Part shown: positions 55,599 to 64,000 of the stretch, piece by piece
How the letters are laid out: the number at the start of each line of letters is the position of its first letter
How positions within the stretch are numbered: position 1 is the first letter of the stretch
Assembly (NCBI RefSeq): GCF_001189295.1
Contig: NZ_CP012159.1
Span: 11,179,856 to 11,243,855, forward strand
Length of the DNA stretch: 64,000 nucleotides
Source of the DNA: Chondromyces crocatus
GTDB lineage: Bacteria > Myxococcota_A > Polyangia > Polyangiales > Polyangiaceae
Reading direction: 5' to 3'
Notes under the pieces: model-generated
The model's input: only the letters and a program-made list of their open reading frames with translations
What the model was told of the DNA's origin: nothing
Database searches by the model: none
Position numbers and translations under genes: made by a program

Positions 55599-57218
55599 TC
55601 AGCCGGCCCACGCGCGGCGCCTGCCATCACATCGGGCGAGGGCATGGGCGATGCCATCACGCAGGGTGCCGCGGGTGGTCATCCCACCGAGGTCCACGTT
55701 CAGCTCGACGAACATGCGCGCGATGACGGGCTGGATGCCGGTCAGGATCACCTCGGCGCCCAGCAGTCGGATGGTCTGCGCTGCGCGGGCGAGCGCCGCG
55801 GCGACGCTCTCGTCGGCTTCGGGGACACCGGTGACGTCGAGGATCACCACCGAGGCTTGCTGCTCCACCACGCCCGAGGCCAGCTCCTCCACGATGCGCT
55901 TCGCGCGGTCGCCCGTGATCCGGCCGACGAGAGGGAGCACCAGGAGCCCCTTCTCCAGTGGGATGAGCGGCGTCGAGAGCGCGCGGAGCGTCTCCTCCTG
56001 CGCCTCGATCAGCTTCGCCTGAGCGTCCTCCCGGCGCTGGGCGGCCTCGGCGAGGAGGCGCGCCGTCACGTCCACGAGCGCGAGCTGGGTCGCTGGTTCA
56101 CCGCCGAAGAGGATGGCCTGGGCGATCACCTGGACATGGAGCAGCTCGCCATGGAGGGTGACCACCCGCCAGTCGACGGGCGCGAGCCGCTGTCCGGTCC
56201 TCACGCTCTTCATCACCTGGCGCCTGCTCTCCTCGCGGTCTTCCGGATGGATGAAGTCGATGATGTTCATCCCGAGAAGCTCGCTGGCGGAGGCGGCGCC
56301 CACGAGCCGGACACCGGCGTCGTTCACCCACAGGACGACGCCTTCACGCTGGACGCACATCGACAGCGGCGCCAGCTCCACCAGCGCCCGCCATCGCTCC
56401 TCGCTCTCCCGCAGCGCCTTCTCCATGCGCAGCTGCTCGGTGACGTCCACGAAGACCGCGATGTACCGGTCCAGCTCGCCCCAGGCATTGTGCACGGCGA
56501 GGATGGAGTGGAACACGTCGACGATCTCTCCCTCCTTCGTCACGAGCTGGGCGGGCAGGTCGAGCACCAGGCCGTACTTCTGGAGGCGGGGGGCGCACTC
56601 CTCCACGAGGCGCTGCCGCGTCTCCTCCACGTAAAACTCCAGGGCGGGTCGGCCGATCACCTCTTCGCGCGTGTAACCGAGCACATCGAGCCAGCGGTAG
56701 CTCGTCGCCTTGATGTGACCTTCCCGGTCGACGGTGTACATCATCGTCGGGGCGCGCATGTAGAGGTTCTGGAAGCGCTCCTCGACCTCGGTCAGCGCCT
56801 GCATCGCCTCATCCATCCTCCGCTGGAACGCGGCCGGAGCGGCGCCGATCAGGTCGTCCAGGATCTCGTTCACCCGCTCGAGCGCGGAGAGCGCCGCAGG
56901 CTGTGCGCCGTCCGCGAGGATGCGCCGGGAGAAGAGCCGTCGCGTGATGCGGACCACGCCGAACATGTCTTCCAGCGCGGCGCCCTGCGTGGTGCGTCGC
57001 GCCAGAACCAGCTTCACCCAGTCCTGGATCCACCCGCGGTCGTCATCGAGCAGACCGCCGATGATGTACTCGAAGAACTGCACCGCACCGGCCCGCTCCT
57101 GGGCCTCCGACAGCTTCGCGTAGAACGGGATCGAGGATTTGACCTGCTTCAGCAGCTCGTCCACCAGCACGTCGCGTTCAGCGCTCAGTGCATCGTGGAT
57201 CTCGCGCATCGACCGCAT
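55599..57218 (-). CDS. PAS-PAS-STAS protein (RsbR-like)
   Basis: The protein is 539 residues. An N-terminal helical domain (about 1-140) resembles RsbRD/globin-like sensory regions. Two PAS domains follow (about 150-270, NLYMRAPTMMYTVDREGHIK with GYTREEVIGR; and 285-395, VQREGVVLWVNDAGVRL with NIIDFIHPEDREES). The STAS domain (about 425-535) has LVLPLVGRITGDRAKRIVEE, VVILDVTGVPEADESVAAAL and VILTGIQPVIARMF. The usual DT phospho-threonine position reads DES. It would read a signal and feed a stressosome or partner-switching pathway; no RsbS, RsbT or anti-sigma gene is nearby. Confidence 0.88.
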   Translation of the reverse strand: MRSMREIHDALSAERDVLVDELLKQVKSSIPFYAKLSEAQERAGAVQFFEYIIGGLLDDDRGWIQDWVKLVLARRTTQGAALEDMFGVVRITRRLFSRRILADGAQPAALSALERVNEILDDLIGAAPAAFQRRMDEAMQALTEVEERFQNLYMRAPTMMYTVDREGHIKATSYRWLDVLGYTREEVIGRPALEFYVEETRQRLVEECAPRLQKYGLVLDLPAQLVTKEGEIVDVFHSILAVHNAWGELDRYIAVFVDVTEQLRMEKALRESEERWRALVELAPLSMCVQREGVVLWVNDAGVRLVGAASASELLGMNIIDFIHPEDREESRRQVMKSVRTGQRLAPVDWRVVTLHGELLHVQVIAQAILFGGEPATQLALVDVTARLLAEAAQRREDAQAKLIEAQEETLRALSTPLIPLEKGLLVLPLVGRITGDRAKRIVEELASGVVEQQASVVILDVTGVPEADESVAAALARAAQTIRLLGAEVILTGIQPVIARMFVELNVDLGGMTTRGTLRDGIAHALARCDGRRRAWAG

Positions 57219-57335
57219 GAGGGCTCTCTACCACACGGCCGCCTCACCTCAGGTCACGGCGCGCTGCACGGTGGGTCATGGGCAGGACACGAGCGATGGA
57301 AGTGAGGCGATGACCTCATGGAGACACGACACGGC

Positions 57336-60300
57336 TCAGGCCGTCGCCTCGCGATGGCGACGGTGCCGCAGATGACGCCCGAGCCATGCCTGGAACTCGT
57401 CGAGGTACACGTAGATCACCGGCGTCAGGTACAGCGTGATGAGCTGCGAGACCAGGAGCCCGCCCACCACGGCGATGCCGAGGGGTCTGCGCGCATCGGC
57501 TCCCGCACCGAAGCCGAGGGCGATGGGCATCATGCCCATGAGCGCCGCCATGGTGGTCATCATGATCGGTCGGAAGCGGACGATGCAGCCCTCGAAGATC
57601 GCGTCTTCCGGGCTCTTCCCGCCCTTGCGCTCCGCCTCGAGCGCGAAATCGATCATCATGATGGCGTTCTTCTTCACGATGCCGATGAGCATCAGGACGC
57701 CGACGAACGCATAGAGGTCCAGCTCGTGCCCGGTGATCCACAGGGCGAGGAACGCGCCGAACCCGGCCGAGGGGAGGCCGGAGAGGATGGTGATCGGGTG
57801 GACGAAGCTCTCGTAGAGCACCCCGAGCACCACGTAGATGATCCCCACCGCCAGGACGACCAGCCAGCCCAGGCTCCCCAGGGACTCCTGGAACACCTGC
57901 GCGCTGCCCTGGAAGGACGTGCTCACGGTCGGCGGCAGGTTCTCGCGCGCGGCGGCCTCCACCCGGGCGGTGGCGTCGCTCAGCGAGGTGCCCGGGGCCA
58001 GGTTGAACGAGAGGGTCACCGCCGGAAGCTGGCCGAGGTGGTTGACGCTGATCGCGCCGGTGCTCTCCGAGATGTGCGTCACGGTCGAGAGCGGCACCAG
58101 CTCACCGGAGCTCGCTCGGATGTAGAGCTTCGAGAAGGCGCTCGTGTCCCGCTGGGCTTCGGGCAGCACCTCCATGATCACCCGGTACTGGTTGGTGGGC
58201 GCGAAGATGGTGGAGATCTGCCGCTGGGAGAACGAGGTGAACAGCGCCTCCTCGATCTGCCGCGCCGTCACGCCGAGCGCGCCGGCCTTGTCGCGGTCGA
58301 TGACCACGTCCACCTCGGGGTTCTTGTTCTCGAGGTCGCTGCTCACGTCCGCGAGCCCGGGCATGCCGCGCATCTTCTTCTCCAGCTCGCCGGCCGCCTT
58401 GTAGAGGCTCTCGGTGTCCGTGGAGGTCAAGGTGAACTGGTACTGGGCTCGGCTGAGGGCGCCGCCGACCCGGATGGTGGGCGGGTTCTGGAGGAAGACC
58501 TGAAGGCCAGGGATACGGGCGAACTTCGGGCGCAGTTCGTCGATCACCTCGTCAGGGCCCCGATCGCGCTCCTTGCTCGGCTTCAGGCGCACGATCAGGC
58601 GGCCGGCGTTGCTCCCCGCGTTGGGTCCACCGGAGCCGACCGCAGACATGACCGACGCGACCGCTGGATGTTCCTTGGCGATGTTGGCGGCCTCCGCCTG
58701 GTGCGCCTTCATCGCTTCGAACGAGGTGCCCTGCGCGGCGAGGGTCTGGCCGAAGAGCTGGCCCGTGTCCTCGCTGGGGAAGAGTCCCTTCGGCAGCACC
58801 ATCACCAGGGCCACGGTGCCGATCAGCATCAGCACCGAAACCATCACGGTGACGAGCTTGTGGTGGAGCACCACCTTGAGGCTGCGCTCGTAGAGCTGCT
58901 CGACCTTCCCGAACAGGCCTTTCGGGGGGACGCGGTGCTCGACGGCGTGCGCCTTGTTCTCGCCCGCTGCGCCGCCCGTCTCGGTCTCCGACGTGGCAGC
59001 GCGAGCAGCGGTGGCCTCTGCCGTCGCTCGGACCTCGTCGACCACGCGACCCCTGCTGGCCTCGAGGGCGTCGTCCCCGTCACGGACCTCGCCCGCCTCA
59101 CGCGCCATGCCGACGTGCGGAGTCCTGTCGGCCTCCTCGGCGTCGCCGGCACCGCCAACCTCCTGATCCCGCTCGTTCTCCTTCCCCGCATGCTTCGACT
59201 GCCTGAGGACGCGTGCCGCGAGCATCGGCGTCAGCGTCAGCGAGACGACGCCCGAGATGAGGAGCGCCACGCTGATGGTGACCGCGAACTCACGCAGGAT
59301 GCGCCCCAGGATGCCCGCCATGAAGAGCACCGGGATGAAGACCGCGACGAGCGAGATGGTCATCGACACGACCGTGAAACCGATCTCCTTCGCGCCATCG
59401 AGCGCGGCGTCGATGGGCTTTTTGCCCATCTCCATGTGGCGGAAGATGTTCTCCAGCACGACGATGGCGTCGTCGACGACGAAGCCGACCGACAGGGTGA
59501 GCGCCATCAACGACAGGTTGTCGAGGCTGTAGCCGAGCAACCACATGGCCACGAAGGTGCCCACGATCGAGATGGGGAGCGCCACGCCCGAGACGAAGGT
59601 CGCCGAGAGGTTGCGCAGGAACAGGGCGATGACCAGCACGACGAGGCCGATGGTCAGGGCGAGCGTGATCTGGACGTCGAAGACCGACTCGCGGATGGTG
59701 AGCGATCGGTCGTAGAGGGTCTGGATGTCGACGGAGGCCGGGATCTCGTTGCGTAGCTTCGGCAAGAGGTCCTTGATGGCGTCGACGACGGCGACGGTGT
59801 TGCTGCCGGGCTGCTTCTGGATGGCGATGACGATGGCCCGCTCGCCGTCGATGAAGCTGGCGATCTTGTCGTTCTCGACGCTGTCGATCACCCGGCCGAG
59901 CTGCTCGAGGCGGACGGGCGCGCCGTCGCGGTAAGCGACGATGAGCGGCCGGTAGGCCGGGGCCCGCGTGAGCTGTCCCGTCGCCTGGATGACCAGGGCC
60001 CGGCTCTCCCCCTGGAGCACGCCCGTCGGAAGGTTGACGTTCTGCGCCTGGATGGCCGCGGTCACCTCGTCGACGCCGATCTGACGTGACGCGAGCTCCT
60101 GAGGGTCGAGCTGGACGCGGACGGCGTACTTCTGCGCGCCGTAGACCTGCACCTGGGCGACACCAGGCACCGTGGAAATGCGCTGGCCGATGTTGGTCTC
60201 GGCGTACTCGTCGACGTCGGAGAGCGGCAGCGTGCGCGAGCCCAGGGCGAGGTAGAGGATGGGCGCTTCGGCCGGATTCACCTTCTGGAAGCTCGGGGGA

Positions 60301-60674
60301 GCTGGCAAGTCGGGCGGGAGGTCACCTCCCGCCTTGGAGATCATCGACTGGACGTCCAGCGCGGCGGCGTCGATGCTCCGCTCCAGCGCGAACTGGAGCG
60401 TGATCTGGGTGGTCCCCAGTGCGCTGGTCGAGGTCATCGACGTCACGCCCTGGATGGTCGAGAACTGGCGCTCCAGGGGCGTCGCCACCGCAGCGGCCAT
60501 GGTCTCCGGGCTCGCGCCCGGGAGCGCGGCGGAGACCATGATCGTGGGAAACTCGACGTTCGGCAGGTTGCTGACGGGGAGCGCCTTGTAGCCGGCGATG
60601 CCGAACAGCACGACCGCCAGCGTCAGCAGCGTCGTCATCACCGGCCGCTGGATGAACAACCGCGAGAAGTTCAC
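57336..60674 (-). CDS. RND efflux pump, inner-membrane subunit (HAE1/MdtBC type)
   Basis: The protein is 1,112 residues. The N-terminus (FIQRPVMTTLLTLAVVLFG), PERRIPLASM-region equivalent VEFPTIMVSAALPGASPETM and the TM4 proton-relay segment GFVVDDAIVVLEN are typical. The second half repeats the topology (PKGLFPSEDTGQLFGQTLAA, IGIVKKNAIMMIDFAL). Between TM6 and TM7 a charged, Ala/Glu/Arg-rich insert of about 90 residues (about 493-580) extends the central cytoplasmic loop and accounts for the extra length. Its ATG overlaps the adaptor stop by four bases. It exports hydrophobic drugs or metabolites with an absent TolC-like channel. Confidence 0.95.
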   Translation of the reverse strand: MNFSRLFIQRPVMTTLLTLAVVLFGIAGYKALPVSNLPNVEFPTIMVSAALPGASPETMAAAVATPLERQFSTIQGVTSMTSTSALGTTQITLQFALERSIDAAALDVQSMISKAGGDLPPDLPAPPSFQKVNPAEAPILYLALGSRTLPLSDVDEYAETNIGQRISTVPGVAQVQVYGAQKYAVRVQLDPQELASRQIGVDEVTAAIQAQNVNLPTGVLQGESRALVIQATGQLTRAPAYRPLIVAYRDGAPVRLEQLGRVIDSVENDKIASFIDGERAIVIAIQKQPGSNTVAVVDAIKDLLPKLRNEIPASVDIQTLYDRSLTIRESVFDVQITLALTIGLVVLVIALFLRNLSATFVSGVALPISIVGTFVAMWLLGYSLDNLSLMALTLSVGFVVDDAIVVLENIFRHMEMGKKPIDAALDGAKEIGFTVVSMTISLVAVFIPVLFMAGILGRILREFAVTISVALLISGVVSLTLTPMLAARVLRQSKHAGKENERDQEVGGAGDAEEADRTPHVGMAREAGEVRDGDDALEASRGRVVDEVRATAEATAARAATSETETGGAAGENKAHAVEHRVPPKGLFGKVEQLYERSLKVVLHHKLVTVMVSVLMLIGTVALVMVLPKGLFPSEDTGQLFGQTLAAQGTSFEAMKAHQAEAANIAKEHPAVASVMSAVGSGGPNAGSNAGRLIVRLKPSKERDRGPDEVIDELRPKFARIPGLQVFLQNPPTIRVGGALSRAQYQFTLTSTDTESLYKAAGELEKKMRGMPGLADVSSDLENKNPEVDVVIDRDKAGALGVTARQIEEALFTSFSQRQISTIFAPTNQYRVIMEVLPEAQRDTSAFSKLYIRASSGELVPLSTVTHISESTGAISVNHLGQLPAVTLSFNLAPGTSLSDATARVEAAARENLPPTVSTSFQGSAQVFQESLGSLGWLVVLAVGIIYVVLGVLYESFVHPITILSGLPSAGFGAFLALWITGHELDLYAFVGVLMLIGIVKKNAIMMIDFALEAERKGGKSPEDAIFEGCIVRFRPIMMTTMAALMGMMPIALGFGAGADARRPLGIAVVGGLLVSQLITLYLTPVIYVYLDEFQAWLGRHLRHRRHREATA

Positions 60675-61906
60675 AGGCCGCCCCGGGTCAGTTCCCCTGT
60701 GCCGGCGCCAGCGTCGACCGCTGGATCCTTCGGGGGTGGCCCGTCCACGATCCCGATCTTCGCGCCTGGCGTGAGCCGGAGCTGGCCGTCGGTGATCACC
60801 TGGTCACCGGCCGAAACCCCCTCGCTGATCACCACTCGATCCCCCTCGACCCGCCCGCCCTTCTTGACGTTCCGGAGCTCTGCCGTCTGGTCGGCACCGA
60901 CCACGAAGACGTGGTCGCCTTCCTGCCCGGCCTGGATGGCGGAGCCTGGCACCACGATGGCGTCTTTCTGAGTGGTCAGGGTCATCGAGACCTCCACGAA
61001 CAGACCTGGCCAGAGGCGCGCTTCCGTGTTGTCGAACGTCCCCTTCACCTTCACCGTCCCCGTGGCGCGATCGACGGTGTTGTCGACGAAGCTGAGCGTC
61101 CCTCGCTCGATGGCGTCCGGCTTCTCCGGTGGCGAAGCGGTGATGCCGAGCTGGCTCTCCTCCATGAAGTGGCGGACCTCGGCAAGCTCGTGCTCGGGGA
61201 GCGTGAAGGTGACGTAGATCGGCTTGAGGCGGTTGATGACCACCAGGTTGGTGGTGTTTGCCGTCACGAGGTTGCCTTCGTGCGCGAGGATCGCCCCGGT
61301 CCGACCGTCGATGGGGGACTTGATGGTCGTGAAGGTGAGATCGAGCTGGCGCGCTGCCGCCGTCGCCTGGTTGGCCTGGACGGTGGCGGCCAGCGCGTCT
61401 GCGGCCGCACGCTTCTGTTCGGCCTGCTCCTTCGAGCCGACCCCCTCCTGTTGAAGCCGCAGGTAGCGCTCGGCCTCCGTCCGCGCGTTCTGGAGCTGGA
61501 CCTGGTTCTGCTTGAGCTGCGCCAGCGCCTCTGCGAGGGCGACCTGAAAGGGGCGTTGATCGAGCTGAAAGAGCGGGTCGCCCGCCTTGACGTCCTGCCC
61601 TTCCTTGAAGAGCACCTTCGTGATCTGCGCCGAGACCCTGGGCTGCAAGGTGACGGTGGACGAGGGCTCGACGGCACCGATGGCCTTGAGGCGCACGGGG
61701 ACGGTGGCCTTCTCGGCGGTGGCGACACGCACCGGCGCAGGGGGTGGTGGGGGCGGTGGGGCCTTGGACGAGCACCCGGCCCCTGCGACAGCGACACAAA
61801 GCGCAGCCCCCAGGAGCAGGCGCGCACCTCGGTCACGCCTGCGCAGCAAACGGACACGGCCCGTGAGCAATCCGGGACCAGCGACCTGAGCACCATGACG
61901 ATGCAT
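60671..61906 (-). CDS. RND efflux periplasmic adaptor lipoprotein
   Basis: The protein is 411 residues from an ATG preceded by GCAGGAGAG. The signal ends in lipobox AGAGC and is followed by a run of prolines (APPPPPPPAPVRVATAE). The lipoyl halves have VTLQPRVSAQITKVLFKEGQ and TTIKSPIDGRTGAILAHEGN, and a hairpin contains LAQLKQNQVQLQNARTEAER. The beta-barrel part has LPEHELAEVRHF and GLFVEVSMTL. It joins the RND pump to an outer-membrane channel. It is the first gene of the operon. Confidence 0.93.
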   Translation of the reverse strand: MHRHGAQVAGPGLLTGRVRLLRRRDRGARLLLGAALCVAVAGAGCSSKAPPPPPPPAPVRVATAEKATVPVRLKAIGAVEPSSTVTLQPRVSAQITKVLFKEGQDVKAGDPLFQLDQRPFQVALAEALAQLKQNQVQLQNARTEAERYLRLQQEGVGSKEQAEQKRAAADALAATVQANQATAAARQLDLTFTTIKSPIDGRTGAILAHEGNLVTANTTNLVVINRLKPIYVTFTLPEHELAEVRHFMEESQLGITASPPEKPDAIERGTLSFVDNTVDRATGTVKVKGTFDNTEARLWPGLFVEVSMTLTTQKDAIVVPGSAIQAGQEGDHVFVVGADQTAELRNVKKGGRVEGDRVVISEGVSAGDQVITDGQLRLTPGAKIGIVDGPPPKDPAVDAGAGTGELTRGGL

Positions 61907-62324
61907 CGTCTCTCCTGCGTTGCGAACGGCGCGGAAACGGCCTTCACCCGCCGAGGGGCGTTCCCGAAGCACACGGCCCTCGAAGGGCGGCTCGTCAGGA
62001 TGCAGCGGATGTGCCGAGCACGGCCGTTCCGTCGTGGGACACCTGGCGAGACCACGGGGCACGCGCTTGTGCTTCAGACGGCCTGATGGGCGCGTTGCCA
62101 GCGGGACGTAGCTCGATCTTCGGGAGCCTGGCTCTGGTCAATCCTGCCGAAGGGGGCAGAAATCACCGCTCATCCAGTGAGGCTCCCGAATTCTCTCACG
62201 CCGTCGACAGCTTGTAAAGGTAGGCCGCTGCTGGCCAGATGCGCCGCGCTGGGGGCCCTTCCCCGGCGCACGAACTTCGCTCACGACCCATCGACCTCAT
62301 CACGCCCACAGGAGGCGAACCTTC
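61907..62324. other. Divergent intergenic region
   Basis: This 418-base gap lies between the adaptor gene and the Hsp70-family gene. It holds both promoters, but I see no open frame with normal codon use, RNA gene or repeat. Confidence 0.5.
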
Positions 62325-63608
62325 ATGGCACCGAGCTTTCGTCCGTCGATCTATGCGATCGACTTCGGCACCTCCAACTCGCTCCTCGCGGCCGCCAGCG
62401 CCGACGCGACCTGTCCACCGATCCCGCTCGACGACGCGGCAGCCGATCCGACCATCCTGCGGAGCGTCCTGTTCTTCGATCACGAGAACCGCTTCTCCTG
62501 CGGCGCGAGGGCCATCCGAGACTTCGTCGACCACGGGATGCAGGGCCGCCTCATCCGCTCCACGAAGAAGTACTTGCCCGATCGGAGCTTCTCGGGGACG
62601 CAGATCGGCTCCCGCACCTTGAGCATCGAGGAGCTGATCGGCCGGTTCCTGAGGACCATGCGCGAGCGGGCCGATGCGCATTTCGGCGTCACGGTCGAGC
62701 GGGTGCTCCTCGGCCGCCCTGCTCGCTTCGCCGGCGGTCCGAACGAGGATCGGCTCGCCGAGGAGCGCCTCGAACGCGCCGCCAAGCTGGCCGGCTTCCA
62801 GGAGGTGTCGTTCTGCCCGGAGCCCGTCGCCGCCGCACACGACGTTCGTCTCGACGAGGACCGCGCCTCGCTCGTGCTCATCGCCGACTTCGGTGGCGGC
62901 ACCTCGGATTTCACCGTCGTCCGCATGCAAGGACACACCCTCGACCCGGCCGGCGTGCTCGCCCTGGGTGGCGTCTCCGTCGCGGGTGACGCGCTCGATG
63001 GAAGCCTGATGCGCCACAAGATCTCCCGGCATTTCGGCGCAGAGGTCACCTACAAGGTCCCTCTGGGCTCCAACGTGCTCACCATGCCGCGCGCCATCGT
63101 CGAGAAGCTCTGCTCGCCGGCCGACATGACCACCCTCCAGCACCGCGACGTGCTCGCGTTCCTGCGCGACGTGAAGGCCTGGTCACTCGGCGGCGAGGAC
63201 CGCGAGCGCATGGATCAGCTGCTGTGCCTCGTGGAGGACGCGCTCGCGTTCCGCGTCTTCGAGGCCATCGAGCGGACCAAGTGTGCGCTGTCCGAGAGCC
63301 CGACCGCCACGTTCCACTTCAGCTATCCGTCGGTCGAGATCCACGAAGACGTCCGTCGCCACGAGTTCGAGACGGGCAGCAGCCGCGCGATCGACACCAT
63401 CGTCCAGTCGCTGGACACCACCGTCGACGCGGCAGGGGTCTCGTTCGACGACATCGACGTGGTCTGTTGCACGGGGGGTACGGCGCGTGTTCCACGCATC
63501 GCGCAGGCGCTCGAAGAGCGGTTCGGCGCGAGCAAGATGCGGCGCCTCCGCAGCTTCCATTCCGTGGTGCAAGGTCTCGCGGAGCGAGCACGCCAGCTCG
63601 CCGCCTGA
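62325..63608 (+). CDS. Hsp70-family ATPase, short YegD-like form
   Basis: The protein is 427 residues, essentially the actin-like nucleotide-binding domain alone. It has DFGTSNSLLAA at 12-22 (phosphate 1), VLLGRPARF, ADFGGGTSDFTVV near 188 (phosphate 2) and VCCTGGTARVPRIAQALEE (adenosine motif). The substrate-binding domain and lid of DnaK are absent, as in YegD. The role is unknown; such proteins may act as chaperone-like regulators. GGAGG precedes the ATG. It is not next to grpE or dnaJ. The only J-domain gene in the window lies near its other end. Confidence 0.85.
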   Translation: MAPSFRPSIYAIDFGTSNSLLAAASADATCPPIPLDDAAADPTILRSVLFFDHENRFSCGARAIRDFVDHGMQGRLIRSTKKYLPDRSFSGTQIGSRTLSIEELIGRFLRTMRERADAHFGVTVERVLLGRPARFAGGPNEDRLAEERLERAAKLAGFQEVSFCPEPVAAAHDVRLDEDRASLVLIADFGGGTSDFTVVRMQGHTLDPAGVLALGGVSVAGDALDGSLMRHKISRHFGAEVTYKVPLGSNVLTMPRAIVEKLCSPADMTTLQHRDVLAFLRDVKAWSLGGEDRERMDQLLCLVEDALAFRVFEAIERTKCALSESPTATFHFSYPSVEIHEDVRRHEFETGSSRAIDTIVQSLDTTVDAAGVSFDDIDVVCCTGGTARVPRIAQALEERFGASKMRRLRSFHSVVQGLAERARQLAA

Positions 63609-63785
63609 AGCGGGCGCGACGACATCGGTGGCGCCAGGCAGACACGTCGCCTCTCGCGCTCACCGCAGAGCAGCCTGCGCGCTTGCCGGAGCGCGCTCTG
63701 GCCCTGTTCCTGCACCTGGTCGGCAAACGGGGCGAAGGCCCATTTCGCCCTGAAAGAACCGCACAGGGGTCGGGAGGGAATCACG

Positions 63786-64000
63786 ATGCTCAGAGCGCTT
63801 GCCATTGCCGTCGGATTCGTGAGCTTGCTGGGAATCCGGGGAGACGCGAAAGCAGCCCGGGAGCGGCAAGATCCAGCTTATTACGTGGTGACTGCCGTCG
63901 ACGTGCGTCGGTGTGCCCAGCCCCATTGCGGCGGTTACTTCATCGCGAAGGCGAACAAGAGGCTCACCGAGTGCGCCGACGGCGCGGTCGCCGCCTCGTG
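63786..64000 (+). CDS. Secreted DUF6748-type protein (3' end outside window)
   Basis: The first 71 residues are present; the frame runs to the edge. GGAGGG lies nine bases before the ATG. A Sec signal (LRALAIAVGFVSLLGIRGDA) ends near residue 21. The mature start YYVVTAVDVRRCAQPHCGGY and FIAKANKRLTECADG match the conserved beginning of DUF6748, a family common in myxobacteria with paired cysteines. The function of the family is unknown. Confidence 0.75.
   Translation, partial: MLRALAIAVGFVSLLGIRGDAKAARERQDPAYYVVTAVDVRRCAQPHCGGYFIAKANKRLTECADGAVAAS

Overview
The window looks like chromosomal DNA from a myxobacterium, most likely of the Polyangiales (Sorangium/Chondromyces/Polyangium type). This rests on very high GC with strong GC3 bias, many lipoproteins, FHA and Hanks-type kinase proteins, an FHA-sigma54 activator, DUF6748, and long gene-free spacers holding short tandem repeats. 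I see no insertion sequence, prophage or CRISPR array. Taxonomy is inferred from gene content only.

Left part (1-19.6 kb). An edge-truncated lipoprotein with a PI-PLC X-like domain and C-type lectin domains is followed by a methyltransferase, tRNA-Leu(CAA) and a J-domain protein. A compact three-gene unit then encodes a ferredoxin-type reductase, a MerR regulator and a diiron ferritin-fold protein. After it come a TPMT-like methyltransferase, a DciA-like protein, two tandem FHA paralogues, an SCP2-like protein, purD, a dCMP deaminase, the SRP (4.5S) RNA, a membrane protein, an outer-membrane barrel, enolase, and an orphan DotU/short-TssM pair.

Middle (19.6-39.2 kb). A DsbA-like lipoprotein faces two tandem zinc-ribbon/membrane/beta-propeller proteins. 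Next are an OmpR-type two-component system, a membrane Ser/Thr kinase, and a complete molybdenum hydroxylase operon of PaoABC type with its XdhC and MocA maturation factors. An accessory-looking stretch follows (34-37.7 kb) with a lipoprotein, a cysteine-rich secreted peptide, an SDR, and an unusual non-coding array with a 42-43 bp period. A HEAT-repeat protein closes it.

Right part (39.2-64 kb). A degenerate PEGA kinase is translationally coupled to an FHA-sigma54 activator. Small secreted proteins, MarC and a methyltransferase lead to a MacAB exporter. Then come a GH92 glycosidase, a ceramidase-like lipoprotein, a 2OG-Fe(II) oxygenase, a PAS-PAS-STAS (RsbR-like) protein, an RND efflux pump with its adaptor, an Hsp70-family ATPase, and a truncated DUF6748 protein.

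The clearest functional units are the Pao-type aldehyde oxidoreductase operon (transport of substrate unknown; cofactor cytidylylation, insertion and catalysis all encoded), two tripartite exporters lacking their TolC partner here, and several signalling modules. The features I would look at first are the 43-bp periodic array, the diiron/reductase/MerR unit, the orphan DotU-TssM pair, the Cys-rich peptide, and the repeated occurrence of short tandem duplications at gene 3' ends.
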